Shown here piece by piece: positions 18,540 to 27,360 of a stretch of 64,000 nucleotides of DNA. This DNA is from Bog-113 sp965226755. GTDB taxonomy: Bacteria > Acidobacteriota > Terriglobia > Bryobacterales > Bryobacteraceae. The position numbers were made by a program, and so were the translations under genes. The DNA is taken from assembly GCA_965226755.1 (NCBI GenBank), contig CBDDDT010000002.1, forward strand, positions 248,001 through 312,000, given 5' to 3'. Position 1 is the stretch's first letter; each line of letters opens with the position of its first letter. The notes below the pieces were generated by a model, which made no database searches, was not told where the DNA came from, and saw nothing but the letters and a program-made list of their open reading frames with translations.

Positions 18540-20385
18540 CGCCCCGCGCGGAAGCGATCCCGGTTCCCGGCACACCCGATCCGTGGTTCTTTGGAGCGCG
18601 TTCGGCGTCGCCGTGTATCTCGGGATCTTCCAGCTTCCGTTTCTTTTCCCGCCGACGCACCCTTCTTCGTCGGAATCATACGCCGCCGGTTTCCGCAACA
18701 ACGTGAGCGAGGTTGTAATCCTGCTGGCGAGCCTTTGCGTGCTTGCCAACTCCTGGTGGGGGCCTCAATCGAAAACGGCCCCTCTGACCGCGCCCAAGAT
18801 CGCGGCGAGCACGTTTCTTTGGATCGCGGCTATCTATGTTGCGGTTCTGAGCGTAGTGGCGCTGATTGTCTCCCCGGCATCGGACTACTTCAACGCCGAC
18901 GCCGGTTATTTCATTCACGTCGTCAACAATGTGGTTTTCGACGGAAGCAAGCCTTATACCGGCTTCGAATACGCATACGGTCCCCTGCTGCTCTATCCCG
19001 CTGTGTGGCTATACCGCATCGTGGGCTGGACCGGGATTTCGGCGGTAGCCTGCTACTTCCTCTTCGCGATTTGCGCGATGGTCGCCGGCCTGTATTTTCT
19101 CTTCTGGCTCATCCGGGAACTGTACCCCCGTTTCCCTCAAAACAAGTGGCTGTTCATGGTCATTGGAATCACGACGCTTCATGTGAACCTGGGCGTGAAC
19201 GAAAGCTACTTCCGCTACCTGATTCCCTTCGTCGCACTCGTGTTTCTCCGGCGAGTCGAAACCGTGGCGAGCGCGTATCGTCCGTTGGCGCGGTCGCTGT
19301 TCCTCGCGGCTTACCTGGCGATCTGCGCGTGCGTTACGATGTTGATCTCTCCGGACGTGGGATTGGCTTTCGCCGCCGGCGCGACGGCGTACAGTCTCAT
19401 CCGCGCCAGATTCGATTCGGGGGCTTACGCTATTAGCCTGTGTGGTCCCGCCTTAGGCGCACTTACGGCTGTGTCTTTCTTCGGGAGCGGCTTCTTTCAC
19501 TCTGTCGGAACTTTCTCGGCGGGGTATCTGAACCTGGTGATCGTTCCGTATCCCCTGTTAGTGGCTTACCTGATCGGCGTCATTGCGCTGGCGCCGCTGG
19601 CCGTGGGGGCTTCCTTACGCTCGGGAACGCGCGACGGAGCTATTTTGGCCGGCTACTATGTTTGCGGATTGGCGCTGGCGCCGGGCGCGCTCGGGCATTG
19701 CGACTTCGGGCACGTCTTCTTCAACGGCATGGGGATGATTCTGCTCGCGTTCCGCCGCCTTGCGATCTGCCCGGCACGCGTTCAAAACAGTTGCATCGCG
19801 CTGCTCGGCGTCCTTCTTTTGTGCTTTCAGTTCGTTTGGCTGAACGCGGCGCGCCACGAGCTTCTGAACGCGTCTTTCGATACGGCGACAACCTTCATTC
19901 CAGCGCAGACACGAGCACGCCTGGCGAAGGCGATCCCTTATCTTGACCGGGAAGGAAAGAAGCTGCGGAAGCTCAAGCCGGCGATTCCGCTGGAGTTCCC
20001 TCCAGCGCTCGCGGGAGCGAAGATCGCCGCGCCATGGGATCTGGACAGGCCCACGGATGCCCTGCTTCGGCGAAACGGCGCCCGCAAGCCCGAGTTCTTC
20101 AATGGTTTCGCCAATGTGGCCGCGCCGGAAGCGGAGGACGTCAAGATCCGCGCGCTCGGCGACGCGCGTTGGGCGCTCACTCCCCCCGCTGAGCCCCAGC
20201 TATTGCCAAGCCGGGCGTTTCTGCGCGAATGGTTTCTGTTCCCGCTCAGTTACCGGCAAGTGCGGTCCCCCTATCCAGTGGGAGATCGCACCTGGGATTT
20301 CCTGCGCAGCCATTTTCAAGACGCGGGCAAAATCGGGAGATATACGCTCTGGAAGCGCAACGCTATTCCTCCAGCACCGGAATGA
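18517..20385 (+). CDS. Multi-pass membrane protein, probable GT-C glycosyltransferase
   Basis: A 622-residue protein with about ten or more hydrophobic helices between residues 20 and 430, and a soluble C-terminal tail of about 170 residues. The loop after the second or third helix has DYFNADAGYFIHVV and GSKPYTGFEYAYGPLLLYP, a pattern typical of GT-C enzymes that use polyprenyl-phosphate sugars, where the early Asp is catalytic. I cannot name the subfamily. The ATG at 18517 overlaps the SDR by 23 bases. Its 3' end overlaps the convergent TPP gene by 23 bases. Confidence 0.7.
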   Translation: MAAGRSLSAPRGSDPGSRHTRSVVLWSAFGVAVYLGIFQLPFLFPPTHPSSSESYAAGFRNNVSEVVILLASLCVLANSWWGPQSKTAPLTAPKIAASTFLWIAAIYVAVLSVVALIVSPASDYFNADAGYFIHVVNNVVFDGSKPYTGFEYAYGPLLLYPAVWLYRIVGWTGISAVACYFLFAICAMVAGLYFLFWLIRELYPRFPQNKWLFMVIGITTLHVNLGVNESYFRYLIPFVALVFLRRVETVASAYRPLARSLFLAAYLAICACVTMLISPDVGLAFAAGATAYSLIRARFDSGAYAISLCGPALGALTAVSFFGSGFFHSVGTFSAGYLNLVIVPYPLLVAYLIGVIALAPLAVGASLRSGTRDGAILAGYYVCGLALAPGALGHCDFGHVFFNGMGMILLAFRRLAICPARVQNSCIALLGVLLLCFQFVWLNAARHELLNASFDTATTFIPAQTRARLAKAIPYLDREGKKLRKLKPAIPLEFPPALAGAKIAAPWDLDRPTDALLRRNGARKPEFFNGFANVAAPEAEDVKIRALGDARWALTPPAEPQLLPSRAFLREWFLFPLSYRQVRSPYPVGDRTWDFLRSHFQDAGKIGRYTLWKRNAIPPAPE

Positions 20386-22183
20386 GCATGTTCGCGCGAA
20401 ACTCGTCGCGATCCAGAAACGGAAAGAGGTCTTCCAGGGGCCGCGAAACGAGCGAGCCGTCCGGCTTCTGCACGGAGGATAACCGCGGAGAGCGCGACTC
20501 GTCCGGAATGACGCGCACGTCGCAAACTACCGGGCCGGGGTAATCCAGCACGCGCCTGACGTCCGCGTTCAAGCGGGACTGGTTCTCGATCACCATGCCC
20601 TTGATTCCGTAAGACTCGGCGATCTTGCTGAGATCGGGAACGCTCAGGCCCGTCTCGCGATCGCACCCGATGCTCGCCTTTCCGAACCAGGCGGATTGCG
20701 AGGCGCGGATGGAGGCATATCCGTTGTTGTTCAAGACGAAGAATTTGATGGGCAGGTTCAGCCGCGAAACGGTTTCGAGTTCCTGGATGTTGAACTGGAA
20801 GCCGCCATCGCCATCGACGACCACGGTGCGCCGGCGGCCGCCGCCCACGCACACGGCGATGCTGCCGGGGAGAGCAAACCCCATGGAACCGAGAGCGGCG
20901 CAGTGATAGATGCGCTGGCCGGTGCGCGTGGGGGAAGCAAGCAGGAAGATTTCGATGGCGGCGCCGGAGCTGCCGCAGACCATCAGATCGCCGGCCGTGG
21001 TTTCCTGCGAAATCACATCGGCGAGGTTGAAGACGCTGACCTTCGTTTCGGGATTTTGATGCTCGGCGGTGACAAGCGGATAGCGCGTCTTCCAATCCGA
21101 GCAGCGGGCGTTCCAGGCGCTCCGGTCGACGGATTGGATAGCGTCGCGCTGGGCGAGCATTTCGCGCAGAAAGTCGCGGGCGTCGGCGCAGACCGGGTTC
21201 TGGATGTGAGGAGCAAGCTTCTCGAGCTCGGCGGGATCGATATCGACGACGACTTTGGCGGCGGCGCGCGCCAATTTGTCGGGCGCGTAGCCGGTGATGG
21301 CGAAATCCAGGCGCACGCCGATGGCGAGCAGAAAATCGGAATTCTGGAGCGCGAAGTTGGCGCCGCGCGACGCGACAGAACCGGGGCGTCCCACGAACAG
21401 CGGATTGTCGCTCGCGATCAGATCGCAGGCGCACCAGGTGGCCGCGACAGGTACTCCGAGAAGCGCGAGCAATTCCTCAAACTCGGGCACGGCCCGGGCC
21501 AGCCGGATGCCGTTGCCGGCAAACAGCAGCGGCCGTTCGGAGCGGTTCAGCAGCCCGATCACTTCCCGCACCTGTTGGCGCAAGCTTTCATTGGGGGGCG
21601 CCAGGGGAAGATCGCCCGCGGAGAATCCTTCCAGGCTGGCTTCGTCAATGGGAGCGGCCTGCACGTCGAGCGGGATGTCGATCCAGACCGGTCCGGGCCG
21701 GCCCGTGCGCGCCAGGTAGACGGCTTTTTCGAGATGGTAGCGGATCTGGTTCGGATCGAGCACCGTGACCGCGTACTTAGTGATCGGGCGGACGATGGAG
21801 ATGATATCGACTTCCTGCACGCCCAACTGACGCATGCCCTTCGGCGTTCCGTCGGGGTGAAACATGCGATCCGGGCGCTTCACCTGGCCGGAGACGAAGA
21901 GGCAAGGCGTGGAATCGAGCCAGGCGCCGGCAAGACCGGTGACGGCGTTGGTTCCCCCTGGTCCGGTGGTCACCAGAGCGACGCCAAGATTGTCGGTGAC
22001 CTTGCTGTAGTGTTCGGCGCCGATGGAACTGGCTTGCTCATGCGAGTTGCAGACAGGCTCGATATCCGCGCAGTTGGAGAGCGCTTCGTTCAGGTGCATG
22101 GCGCCGCCGCCGGTCACCAGAAACACATGCTTCACGCCCTGGTCCGCGATGAAGCGGATCACATAATCAGAAAGTTTAGTCAC
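20363..22183 (-). CDS. Thiamine-pyrophosphate enzyme, acetolactate-synthase-like
   Basis: A 606-residue enzyme with the three-domain architecture of acetolactate synthase. The N-terminal PYR domain has FLVTGGGAMHLNEAL and the activating Glu in CNSHEQASSIGAEHY; VTTGPGGTNAVTGLAGA follows. The central domain spans about 195-340. The C-terminal PP domain contains the TPP motif VVVDGDGGFQFNIQEL and NNNGYASIR. No regulatory-subunit gene is nearby, and its companions are KdsC- and NeuB-like genes, so a role in surface-sugar assembly (compare YerE, which adds a two-carbon unit to a keto-sugar) is more likely than branched-chain amino acid synthesis. That reading is inference. Confidence 0.88.
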   Translation of the reverse strand: MTKLSDYVIRFIADQGVKHVFLVTGGGAMHLNEALSNCADIEPVCNSHEQASSIGAEHYSKVTDNLGVALVTTGPGGTNAVTGLAGAWLDSTPCLFVSGQVKRPDRMFHPDGTPKGMRQLGVQEVDIISIVRPITKYAVTVLDPNQIRYHLEKAVYLARTGRPGPVWIDIPLDVQAAPIDEASLEGFSAGDLPLAPPNESLRQQVREVIGLLNRSERPLLFAGNGIRLARAVPEFEELLALLGVPVAATWCACDLIASDNPLFVGRPGSVASRGANFALQNSDFLLAIGVRLDFAITGYAPDKLARAAAKVVVDIDPAELEKLAPHIQNPVCADARDFLREMLAQRDAIQSVDRSAWNARCSDWKTRYPLVTAEHQNPETKVSVFNLADVISQETTAGDLMVCGSSGAAIEIFLLASPTRTGQRIYHCAALGSMGFALPGSIAVCVGGGRRRTVVVDGDGGFQFNIQELETVSRLNLPIKFFVLNNNGYASIRASQSAWFGKASIGCDRETGLSVPDLSKIAESYGIKGMVIENQSRLNADVRRVLDYPGPVVCDVRVIPDESRSPRLSSVQKPDGSLVSRPLEDLFPFLDRDEFRANMLIPVLEE

Positions 22184-22201
22184 GTTTATAGGGATTGTCT
22201 C

Positions 22202-22696
22202 TTACGGGGATTGCAGCCGCGCCGCGAGAATGGCGTCCACGAGTTCCCGCACGGCGCCGTTTCCGCCGGCACTTACGGCAGTGAATCCGGCGATCGCCAG
22301 AACCTCCGGGCGCGCGTTGGCCGGGGCGGCGGCCAGACCGGCGATGCGCATGGCGGAGAGATCGTTCACATCGTCGCCCATGAAGCAGATTTCGGCCAAT
22401 TCCAAGCCGCGTTGCGCCGCTACGGTGCGCAGCGCGTGGCCTTTGTCCTTACAGCCTTTGACGACGTCCGTGATGCCCATCTTGGAGGCGTAGCGATCCA
22501 CCAGGGGACTATCCTCCCCGGAGATGAGCGCGACGATAAGACCGGCTTTGCGCGCCAGCGAAACGCCCATGATGTCGGCGAAGTGGAACCGCTTCCATTC
22601 CGCGCCGTCCGGTCCCCACCAAATCGCGCCGTCGGTCAGAACGCCATCCACATCGAGCGCGAGCGCCTTCAGCGCCCGCAACTCAGACGCTGGCAC
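22202..22696 (-). CDS. HAD-IIIA phosphatase, KdsC family
   Basis: A 164-residue KdsC-type phosphatase, the family that removes phosphate from KDO 8-phosphate or nonulosonate 9-phosphate. ALDVDGVLTDGAIWW holds the two catalytic Asp residues, LISGE the motif II Ser (shifted to SGE), GCKDKGHAL the motif III Lys, and CFMGDDVNDLSAM the metal-binding acidic pair. The start overlaps the neuB-like gene by 14 bases, so both are cotranslated. Pairing with a PEP-condensing synthase suggests the synthase product is phosphorylated. Confidence 0.9.
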   Translation of the reverse strand: MPASELRALKALALDVDGVLTDGAIWWGPDGAEWKRFHFADIMGVSLARKAGLIVALISGEDSPLVDRYASKMGITDVVKGCKDKGHALRTVAAQRGLELAEICFMGDDVNDLSAMRIAGLAAAPANARPEVLAIAGFTAVSAGGNGAVRELVDAILAARLQSP

Positions 22697-23567
22697 TGGA
22701 CGCGACGCGACGCAGTTTCTTGATGATCGGGTATTCGCGCTCGAACACGCGTTTCACGCCGTCGCCCATGGACTGCTCAATCAGGCGGACATCGCGCACG
22801 ACGCGGGAAATGCCGTTCGGCTCGAGCGAGGCGGCCTGGTCGGAACCCCACATGGCGCGGTCCATGGTGATGTGCCGCTCCACGATGCAGGCGCCCAGCA
22901 CGACGGACGCGACAGTGGAAGGAATGCCGGTCTCATGTCCGGAATAGCCGACCGGAACCTGATAGCGCTCCATCATCACGGGGATCGCGCGAAGATTCAA
23001 CTCTTCGTAGTGGGCCGGGTACGTGCTGCAGGCGTGGAGGAGAATCAGATCCTGCTTCCCGAGGACTTGGACGGCGTGGTCGATCTCTTCGATGGTGCTC
23101 ATGCCGGTTGAGAGGATGATCGGCTTGCCCGTCGCGCGCGTGTGGCGCAAGAGGTTGTCATCGGTGAGAGACGCGGAGGCGATCTTGTAGCAAGGGACGT
23201 CGAAATGCTCGATGAAATCGACCGACTGCTCATCCCAACAGGAAGCGAACCACGGAATTTTCACCGCGCGGCAATAGGAATCGATCTCTTTGTACTCTTC
23301 CTCGCCGAACTCGAGCGCGCGCTTGAGGTCGCCGTTGGTGGCGCCGAAAGGGCTCTCACGGGGCTTGCTCAATTCCTCGGCCGTATAAACGACATCCACG
23401 CTGCGTTTTTGGAATTTCACCGCGTCGCAACCGGCGGCGACAGCCACGCTGATCAGGCGCTTGGTCAGGTCCAGATCGCCGTTATGATTGATGCCAATCT
23501 CGGCGATGATGTAGCAGGGCTGGCCGTCTCCGACCAGTTTATTGCCTATCTTGACGGTCTTTCCCAT
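22683..23567 (-). CDS. NeuB-family PEP-condensing synthase without SAF domain
   Basis: A 294-residue member of the sialic/legionaminic/pseudaminic acid synthase family, condensing phosphoenolpyruvate with an aldose. YIIAEIGINHNGDLDLTKRL, AGCDAVKFQKR, PCYKIASASLTDDNLL, PIILSTGMSTIEEID, HACSTYPA and VGYSGHETGI are family motifs, and HITMDRAMWGSDQAASLEP includes the PEP-binding region. Typical NeuB has about 50 further residues forming a C-terminal SAF (antifreeze-like) domain that covers the partner subunit's active site; here the protein stops soon after EREYPIIKKLRR. The first gene of a three-gene minus-strand operon. Confidence 0.88.
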   Translation of the reverse strand: MGKTVKIGNKLVGDGQPCYIIAEIGINHNGDLDLTKRLISVAVAAGCDAVKFQKRSVDVVYTAEELSKPRESPFGATNGDLKRALEFGEEEYKEIDSYCRAVKIPWFASCWDEQSVDFIEHFDVPCYKIASASLTDDNLLRHTRATGKPIILSTGMSTIEEIDHAVQVLGKQDLILLHACSTYPAHYEELNLRAIPVMMERYQVPVGYSGHETGIPSTVASVVLGACIVERHITMDRAMWGSDQAASLEPNGISRVVRDVRLIEQSMGDGVKRVFEREYPIIKKLRRVASSASV

Positions 23568-23698
23568 TATAAAAAATTCACCTGTTTAAAATGATCGCTC
23601 GAAAGCGTACGGATTGTGAGTCGGGGGCGTACCAGCGATTACGGTCACTAAGTCGGAAGCACGGAAAGACTTGGCCTACTCGGTTATCATACTAGCTT

Positions 23699-24292
23699 AT
23701 GCCGACCCTCGCCACGCTCGCTGGTGCGTCCCAATCCCAAGCGTTTCCCGGCTTGTACAAAAATATGCTTTTGCGGGCTCTGGACACCATCGACCTGGAA
23801 GGCGTCACGAGGGCGATCGAGATACTGGCGGAAGCGCGCGAGGAAGGCAAGACGATCTTCGTATGCGGCAATGGCGGCAGCGCGGCGACGGCTTCGCATT
23901 TCGTGTGCGACATGGTGAAGGGCGCGAGTTTCCAGCGCGACCAGCGATTCCGCATTATGGCGCTGACCGATTCGATGGCCACCATCACGGCTTACTCCAA
24001 CGACGTTTGTTACGACTGCGTATTCACGGAGCAGCTCCGGAATTTCGCGCAACCCGGCGACGTGGTGATGGCGATCAGCGGATCGGGGAACTCGCCCAAT
24101 GTGGTGAGCGCGGTGGAATACGCGAACTCCGTCGGCTGCAAGACCATCGGGCTCACCGGGCGGGACGGCGGCAAACTGGGGAAACTGGCGCAACTGGAAA
24201 TCCACGTCAGCGAACCGCACATGGGCCGCATTGAAGACGGCCACATGGTCGTGTGTCACATGATCTGCTACGCCTTCATGGAGCAACAGTAA
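23699..24292 (+). CDS. SIS-domain sugar isomerase, GmhA/DiaA-like
   Basis: A 197-residue SIS protein. VCGNGGSAATASHFVCDMVKG is the phosphosugar-binding loop, and MAISGSGNSPNVVSAVEYA the second SIS motif; LTGRDGGKLGKL and HMVVCHMICYAF complete the GmhA-like fold. GmhA turns sedoheptulose 7-phosphate into heptose 7-phosphate; the length fits. Divergent from the NeuB-like gene (131 bases between starts) it probably serves the same sugar pathway, but a DiaA-like role cannot be excluded. The 3' end overlaps the next convergent gene by 17 bases. Confidence 0.85.
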   Translation: MPTLATLAGASQSQAFPGLYKNMLLRALDTIDLEGVTRAIEILAEAREEGKTIFVCGNGGSAATASHFVCDMVKGASFQRDQRFRIMALTDSMATITAYSNDVCYDCVFTEQLRNFAQPGDVVMAISGSGNSPNVVSAVEYANSVGCKTIGLTGRDGGKLGKLAQLEIHVSEPHMGRIEDGHMVVCHMICYAFMEQQ

Positions 24293-25901
24293 GGCCGCGG
24301 AAGTCCCACGTGTAATTCGCGGTTTCGTCGCCCCCCAGGGTCAGTCCCGGGATCGAGAACAGCGTTAACGCCGGCTGCGACTGCGTCACGACGATCTCCA
24401 AAGGCCCGGATGGGAGCGTGGAGGTGAACCATTCCCCGCCCGTCATTCCGGAAAAGGTCAGCGAGCCAGCGGTTTGCATGGCGCCGCTGGAGACGGAGAA
24501 ACCCAACGGGTGCGCCGCCGAAGGTGGGAATTCAAGAACGACGCCGACGACCGTGTTGTCCGACGCGCCCGTCCAGGTGAGCGTGAACGGGAACGCGATC
24601 ACCGTTCCCGGAACCAGAGATGTAGCGATGTGGATGGGCTCCGGAAGGGGCGCGGAGATGGTGAAGGCGCCGACAGTTCCATCCCCCGCGCCGGCGATGG
24701 CGGATGTCCCGGACTGAATGCTGCCGCTGGGCAGGGTGAACGTGTAGGCGCCCGCGAACGGTCCGGTAGTGAATTTTTCCGCGCCGATGGAGACGGCGAG
24801 CGGTCCGGGGCTGATGGGCGTGGGAAGCGCGGCCTGACAGGCGAGGATCTGGGGCTGATTATCGGCGGCGATGGGCTCTCCGGCTTCAAAAAAGAAGCCG
24901 CTCCTGACGTCCAAAGCGGGAGTGTAGGGTTCCACGGCCGCGCCCTGGTAGAAAGTGAACGCGACGGAATCCGAACTGGACGGAACCGTGTCGCTGACGA
25001 TCTGTTTTTGCCACACGATTTTGCCGAAGCTGTCCGGCGGAGGATCGACGCAGGCGCCGCCGCCGCTGTGAATGCTGACGTTGACGGCCTGGCTGGCGCT
25101 CGCGGGTCCTTCAAGAAACAATGGCAGCTTGCAACCTTCCGGGATGGGGATGAGAAACGCGGCGTTGTTCAGCGCATTAGGAAGCAGCAGATTCACCTGA
25201 TCGACGCCGATCAATCCCGGCGCGCCGCCGGAATAAGCGGACCGCATCTGAATGCCGTAGGTGTTCAGTCCGGGAAGTCCGAGCGTTCCGCCAGGCGACT
25301 GGAAGTTTTGCTCGGAGGAGTTGAATGGCCAGGGCTGCCCGTCAACGCGATCGGCGATGGCGCCGAGCCCGGTCAGAAAGACGGCGAGACCCAGATCCTT
25401 CGTCGGCTCCAGGCTGTTCTGCGGAGTGTTCAAGGAAAGACTGCCATCCGCATGGACGTTGAACGCGGCGGGTCTGCCGCAACCGCTGCCGTCCTGCGTG
25501 AAAATTCCGAGCGCCATGGGAACAACGGTGACAGCTGCGGGCGCGCCCGGACCGGCCGCGGTTCTAACGACCACCTGCGCGCTGGCGGAACCCGCCACGC
25601 CGGTCGGAACCTGCGCGTTGATCTGCCCTGGAGAGACGTAGGTGAGGGGAGCGACGATGCCGTTGAAGGTGACCGAGGTTCCGGCGAGCGAGATTGGCCA
25701 GGTGGTCCCCGTTGCGGTCGCAGTCCCGCTAGCCAGGCTGGATCCGAAGATGGTCACCAGCATCTGCGGCGCGATTCCGACGGTAAGTCCGCTGGCGTAG
25801 CTGGCGGCGTTGCGGACGCCGTCGTTGGCGATCGAAGGGAGCTGAGCGCTCGCGGCCGCGGTGAGCAATCCCGCATAAGCCAGCAAAAAGACGGTCCGCA
25901 T
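24276..25901 (-). CDS. Secreted protein with an intact TIGR03437 domain
   Basis: A 541-residue exported protein. I chose the ATG at 25901 because it gives a clean signal peptide (RTVFLLAYAGLLTAAASAQ); a longer frame to 25970 would bury it. The TIGR03437 domain follows at once: VRNAASYASGLTVGIAPQ, LVTIFGSSLASG, LTYVSPGQINAQVPTGVAG, GIFTQDGSG and FLTGLGAIAD. The remaining about 270 residues are beta-rich, with no family I know; PSGSIQSGTSAIAG and FPFTLTWTGA suggest Ig-like sandwich folds. It shows how the domain looks without the inserts seen in the 901-residue protein. Function unknown. Confidence 0.82.
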   Translation of the reverse strand: MRTVFLLAYAGLLTAAASAQLPSIANDGVRNAASYASGLTVGIAPQMLVTIFGSSLASGTATATGTTWPISLAGTSVTFNGIVAPLTYVSPGQINAQVPTGVAGSASAQVVVRTAAGPGAPAAVTVVPMALGIFTQDGSGCGRPAAFNVHADGSLSLNTPQNSLEPTKDLGLAVFLTGLGAIADRVDGQPWPFNSSEQNFQSPGGTLGLPGLNTYGIQMRSAYSGGAPGLIGVDQVNLLLPNALNNAAFLIPIPEGCKLPLFLEGPASASQAVNVSIHSGGGACVDPPPDSFGKIVWQKQIVSDTVPSSSDSVAFTFYQGAAVEPYTPALDVRSGFFFEAGEPIAADNQPQILACQAALPTPISPGPLAVSIGAEKFTTGPFAGAYTFTLPSGSIQSGTSAIAGAGDGTVGAFTISAPLPEPIHIATSLVPGTVIAFPFTLTWTGASDNTVVGVVLEFPPSAAHPLGFSVSSGAMQTAGSLTFSGMTGGEWFTSTLPSGPLEIVVTQSQPALTLFSIPGLTLGGDETANYTWDFRGLTVAP

Positions 25902-25929
25902 TGGACTGCATGATACCGTGGAATATCCC

Positions 25930-27360
25930 ATGACATTCTCAGAGTCGTTTTTCGCCGCTCGTTTCGGCATCGAGCGGCGCGACCTGGAGCGCTATCTGGC
26001 GGAAGCGCTTTCCCGCGGCGGCGACTATGCCGATCTGTACTTCGAATACCTTTCCACGAGCACCATCGGGATCGACGAGGGCATCGTGAAGACCGCCACC
26101 CAGGGCGTCTCCTTAGGCGTGGGCGTGCGCGTCATCTCCGGCGAGCGGACCGGGTATGCGTACTCGGACGACCTCAGTCCGGAGAAAATCCTGTCGGCGG
26201 CGAAGGTGGCCGCCTGCATCGCCAATGGTCCTTCCAAGGTGGAAAAGACGCCGCTCGAAGAGGGTCAGCGGCGTAACCTGTATCCGGTGCTGACGGCGCC
26301 GACAGATCGCTCGTTCGCGGAGCGCGTGGATCTGGTGAAGCGGGCGGAGAAGGCGGCGCGAGCCTACGACGCGCGCGTGTTCCAGGTGCAGGCGACCTAT
26401 GCGGACAGCTTGCGGCATGTGCTGGTGGCGAACTCGGATGGCGTGCTGAATTTCGACCGGCAGCCCATGGCGCGGGTCAACGTGCAGGCGCTGGCGCGGC
26501 AGAACGGCGGAGCTCCGCAGACCGGGTATGCGGGGGGCGGCGGCCGCGTGGAACTCGAGTTCTTCCTCGAAGACAAGACTCCGGAGCATTTCGCGCGCGA
26601 AGCGGCGCGGCAGGCGGTGGGACAGCTGGATGCGGTGGAAGCGCCGGCGGGAGATTCGGTGGTGGTGCTCGGGCCGGGCTGGCCGGGCGTGCTGCTGCAT
26701 GAGGCCGTGGGGCACGGACTGGAAGCGGATTTCAATCGGAAAGGCACTTCGGCGTTCACGGGGCGCATCGGACAACAGGTGGCGAGCCCGCTTTGCACCG
26801 TCGTCGACGACGGCACGATCGGGAGCCGTCGCGGTTCTCTGAACGTGGACGATGAGGGGAATGTGTCGCAGAAGAACGTCCTCATCGAGAACGGCATCCT
26901 GCGCGGATACCTGCAAGATCAGCTCTCCAGCCGCATGATGGGCAAGGCGCCGACCGGGAACGGACGCCGCGAGAGCTACGAGCACATCCCCATGCCGCGC
27001 ATGACAAACACCTTCATGCTGGCCGGCGAGAGCGACCCGGAGGAGATCATCCGCTCCGTGCCGAAGGGGCTCTACTGCGCGAACTTCAGCGGCGGGCAAG
27101 TGGACATCACCAGCGGCAACTTCGTCTTCTGCGCCTCGGAGAGTTACCTGATCGAGGACGGGAAGCTGACGCGGCCGGTTAAGAACGCCACGCTGGTCGG
27201 CAACGGGCCGGAAGCGCTGAAGTACGTCAGCATGGTGGGGAACGATCTGAAACTGGACGAGGGGATCGGGGTGTGCGGCAAAGACGGCCAGAGCGTGCCG
27301 GTGGGAGTCGGAATTCCGACGGTGCGCATCGATCATATGACCGTCGGGGGAACGGCTTGA
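25930..27360 (+). CDS. tldD: TldD-type metalloprotease subunit
   Basis: A roughly 476-residue TldD. The metalloprotease motif is LLHEAVGHGLEADF (HExxxH, with a later Cys/His side), near residue 260. MVGNDLKLDEGIGVCGKDGQSVP near the C-terminus and ILSTG-like GGSFGVRV-type strand at VSLGVGVRV are typical. TldD/TldE form a heterodimeric protease that trims unfolded or modified peptides (microcin B17 leader, CcdA). The ATG at 25930 is preferred over the GTG at 25918. It overlaps pmbA with a TTGA junction, so both are made together. Confidence 0.95.
   Translation: MTFSESFFAARFGIERRDLERYLAEALSRGGDYADLYFEYLSTSTIGIDEGIVKTATQGVSLGVGVRVISGERTGYAYSDDLSPEKILSAAKVAACIANGPSKVEKTPLEEGQRRNLYPVLTAPTDRSFAERVDLVKRAEKAARAYDARVFQVQATYADSLRHVLVANSDGVLNFDRQPMARVNVQALARQNGGAPQTGYAGGGGRVELEFFLEDKTPEHFAREAARQAVGQLDAVEAPAGDSVVVLGPGWPGVLLHEAVGHGLEADFNRKGTSAFTGRIGQQVASPLCTVVDDGTIGSRRGSLNVDDEGNVSQKNVLIENGILRGYLQDQLSSRMMGKAPTGNGRRESYEHIPMPRMTNTFMLAGESDPEEIIRSVPKGLYCANFSGGQVDITSGNFVFCASESYLIEDGKLTRPVKNATLVGNGPEALKYVSMVGNDLKLDEGIGVCGKDGQSVPVGVGIPTVRIDHMTVGGTA

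Noticed and set aside
20696..22723. A 675-residue plus-strand open frame over the TPP enzyme and KdsC
   Set aside because: It is antisense to two genes with unmistakable motifs and has no domain or ribosome site of its own.
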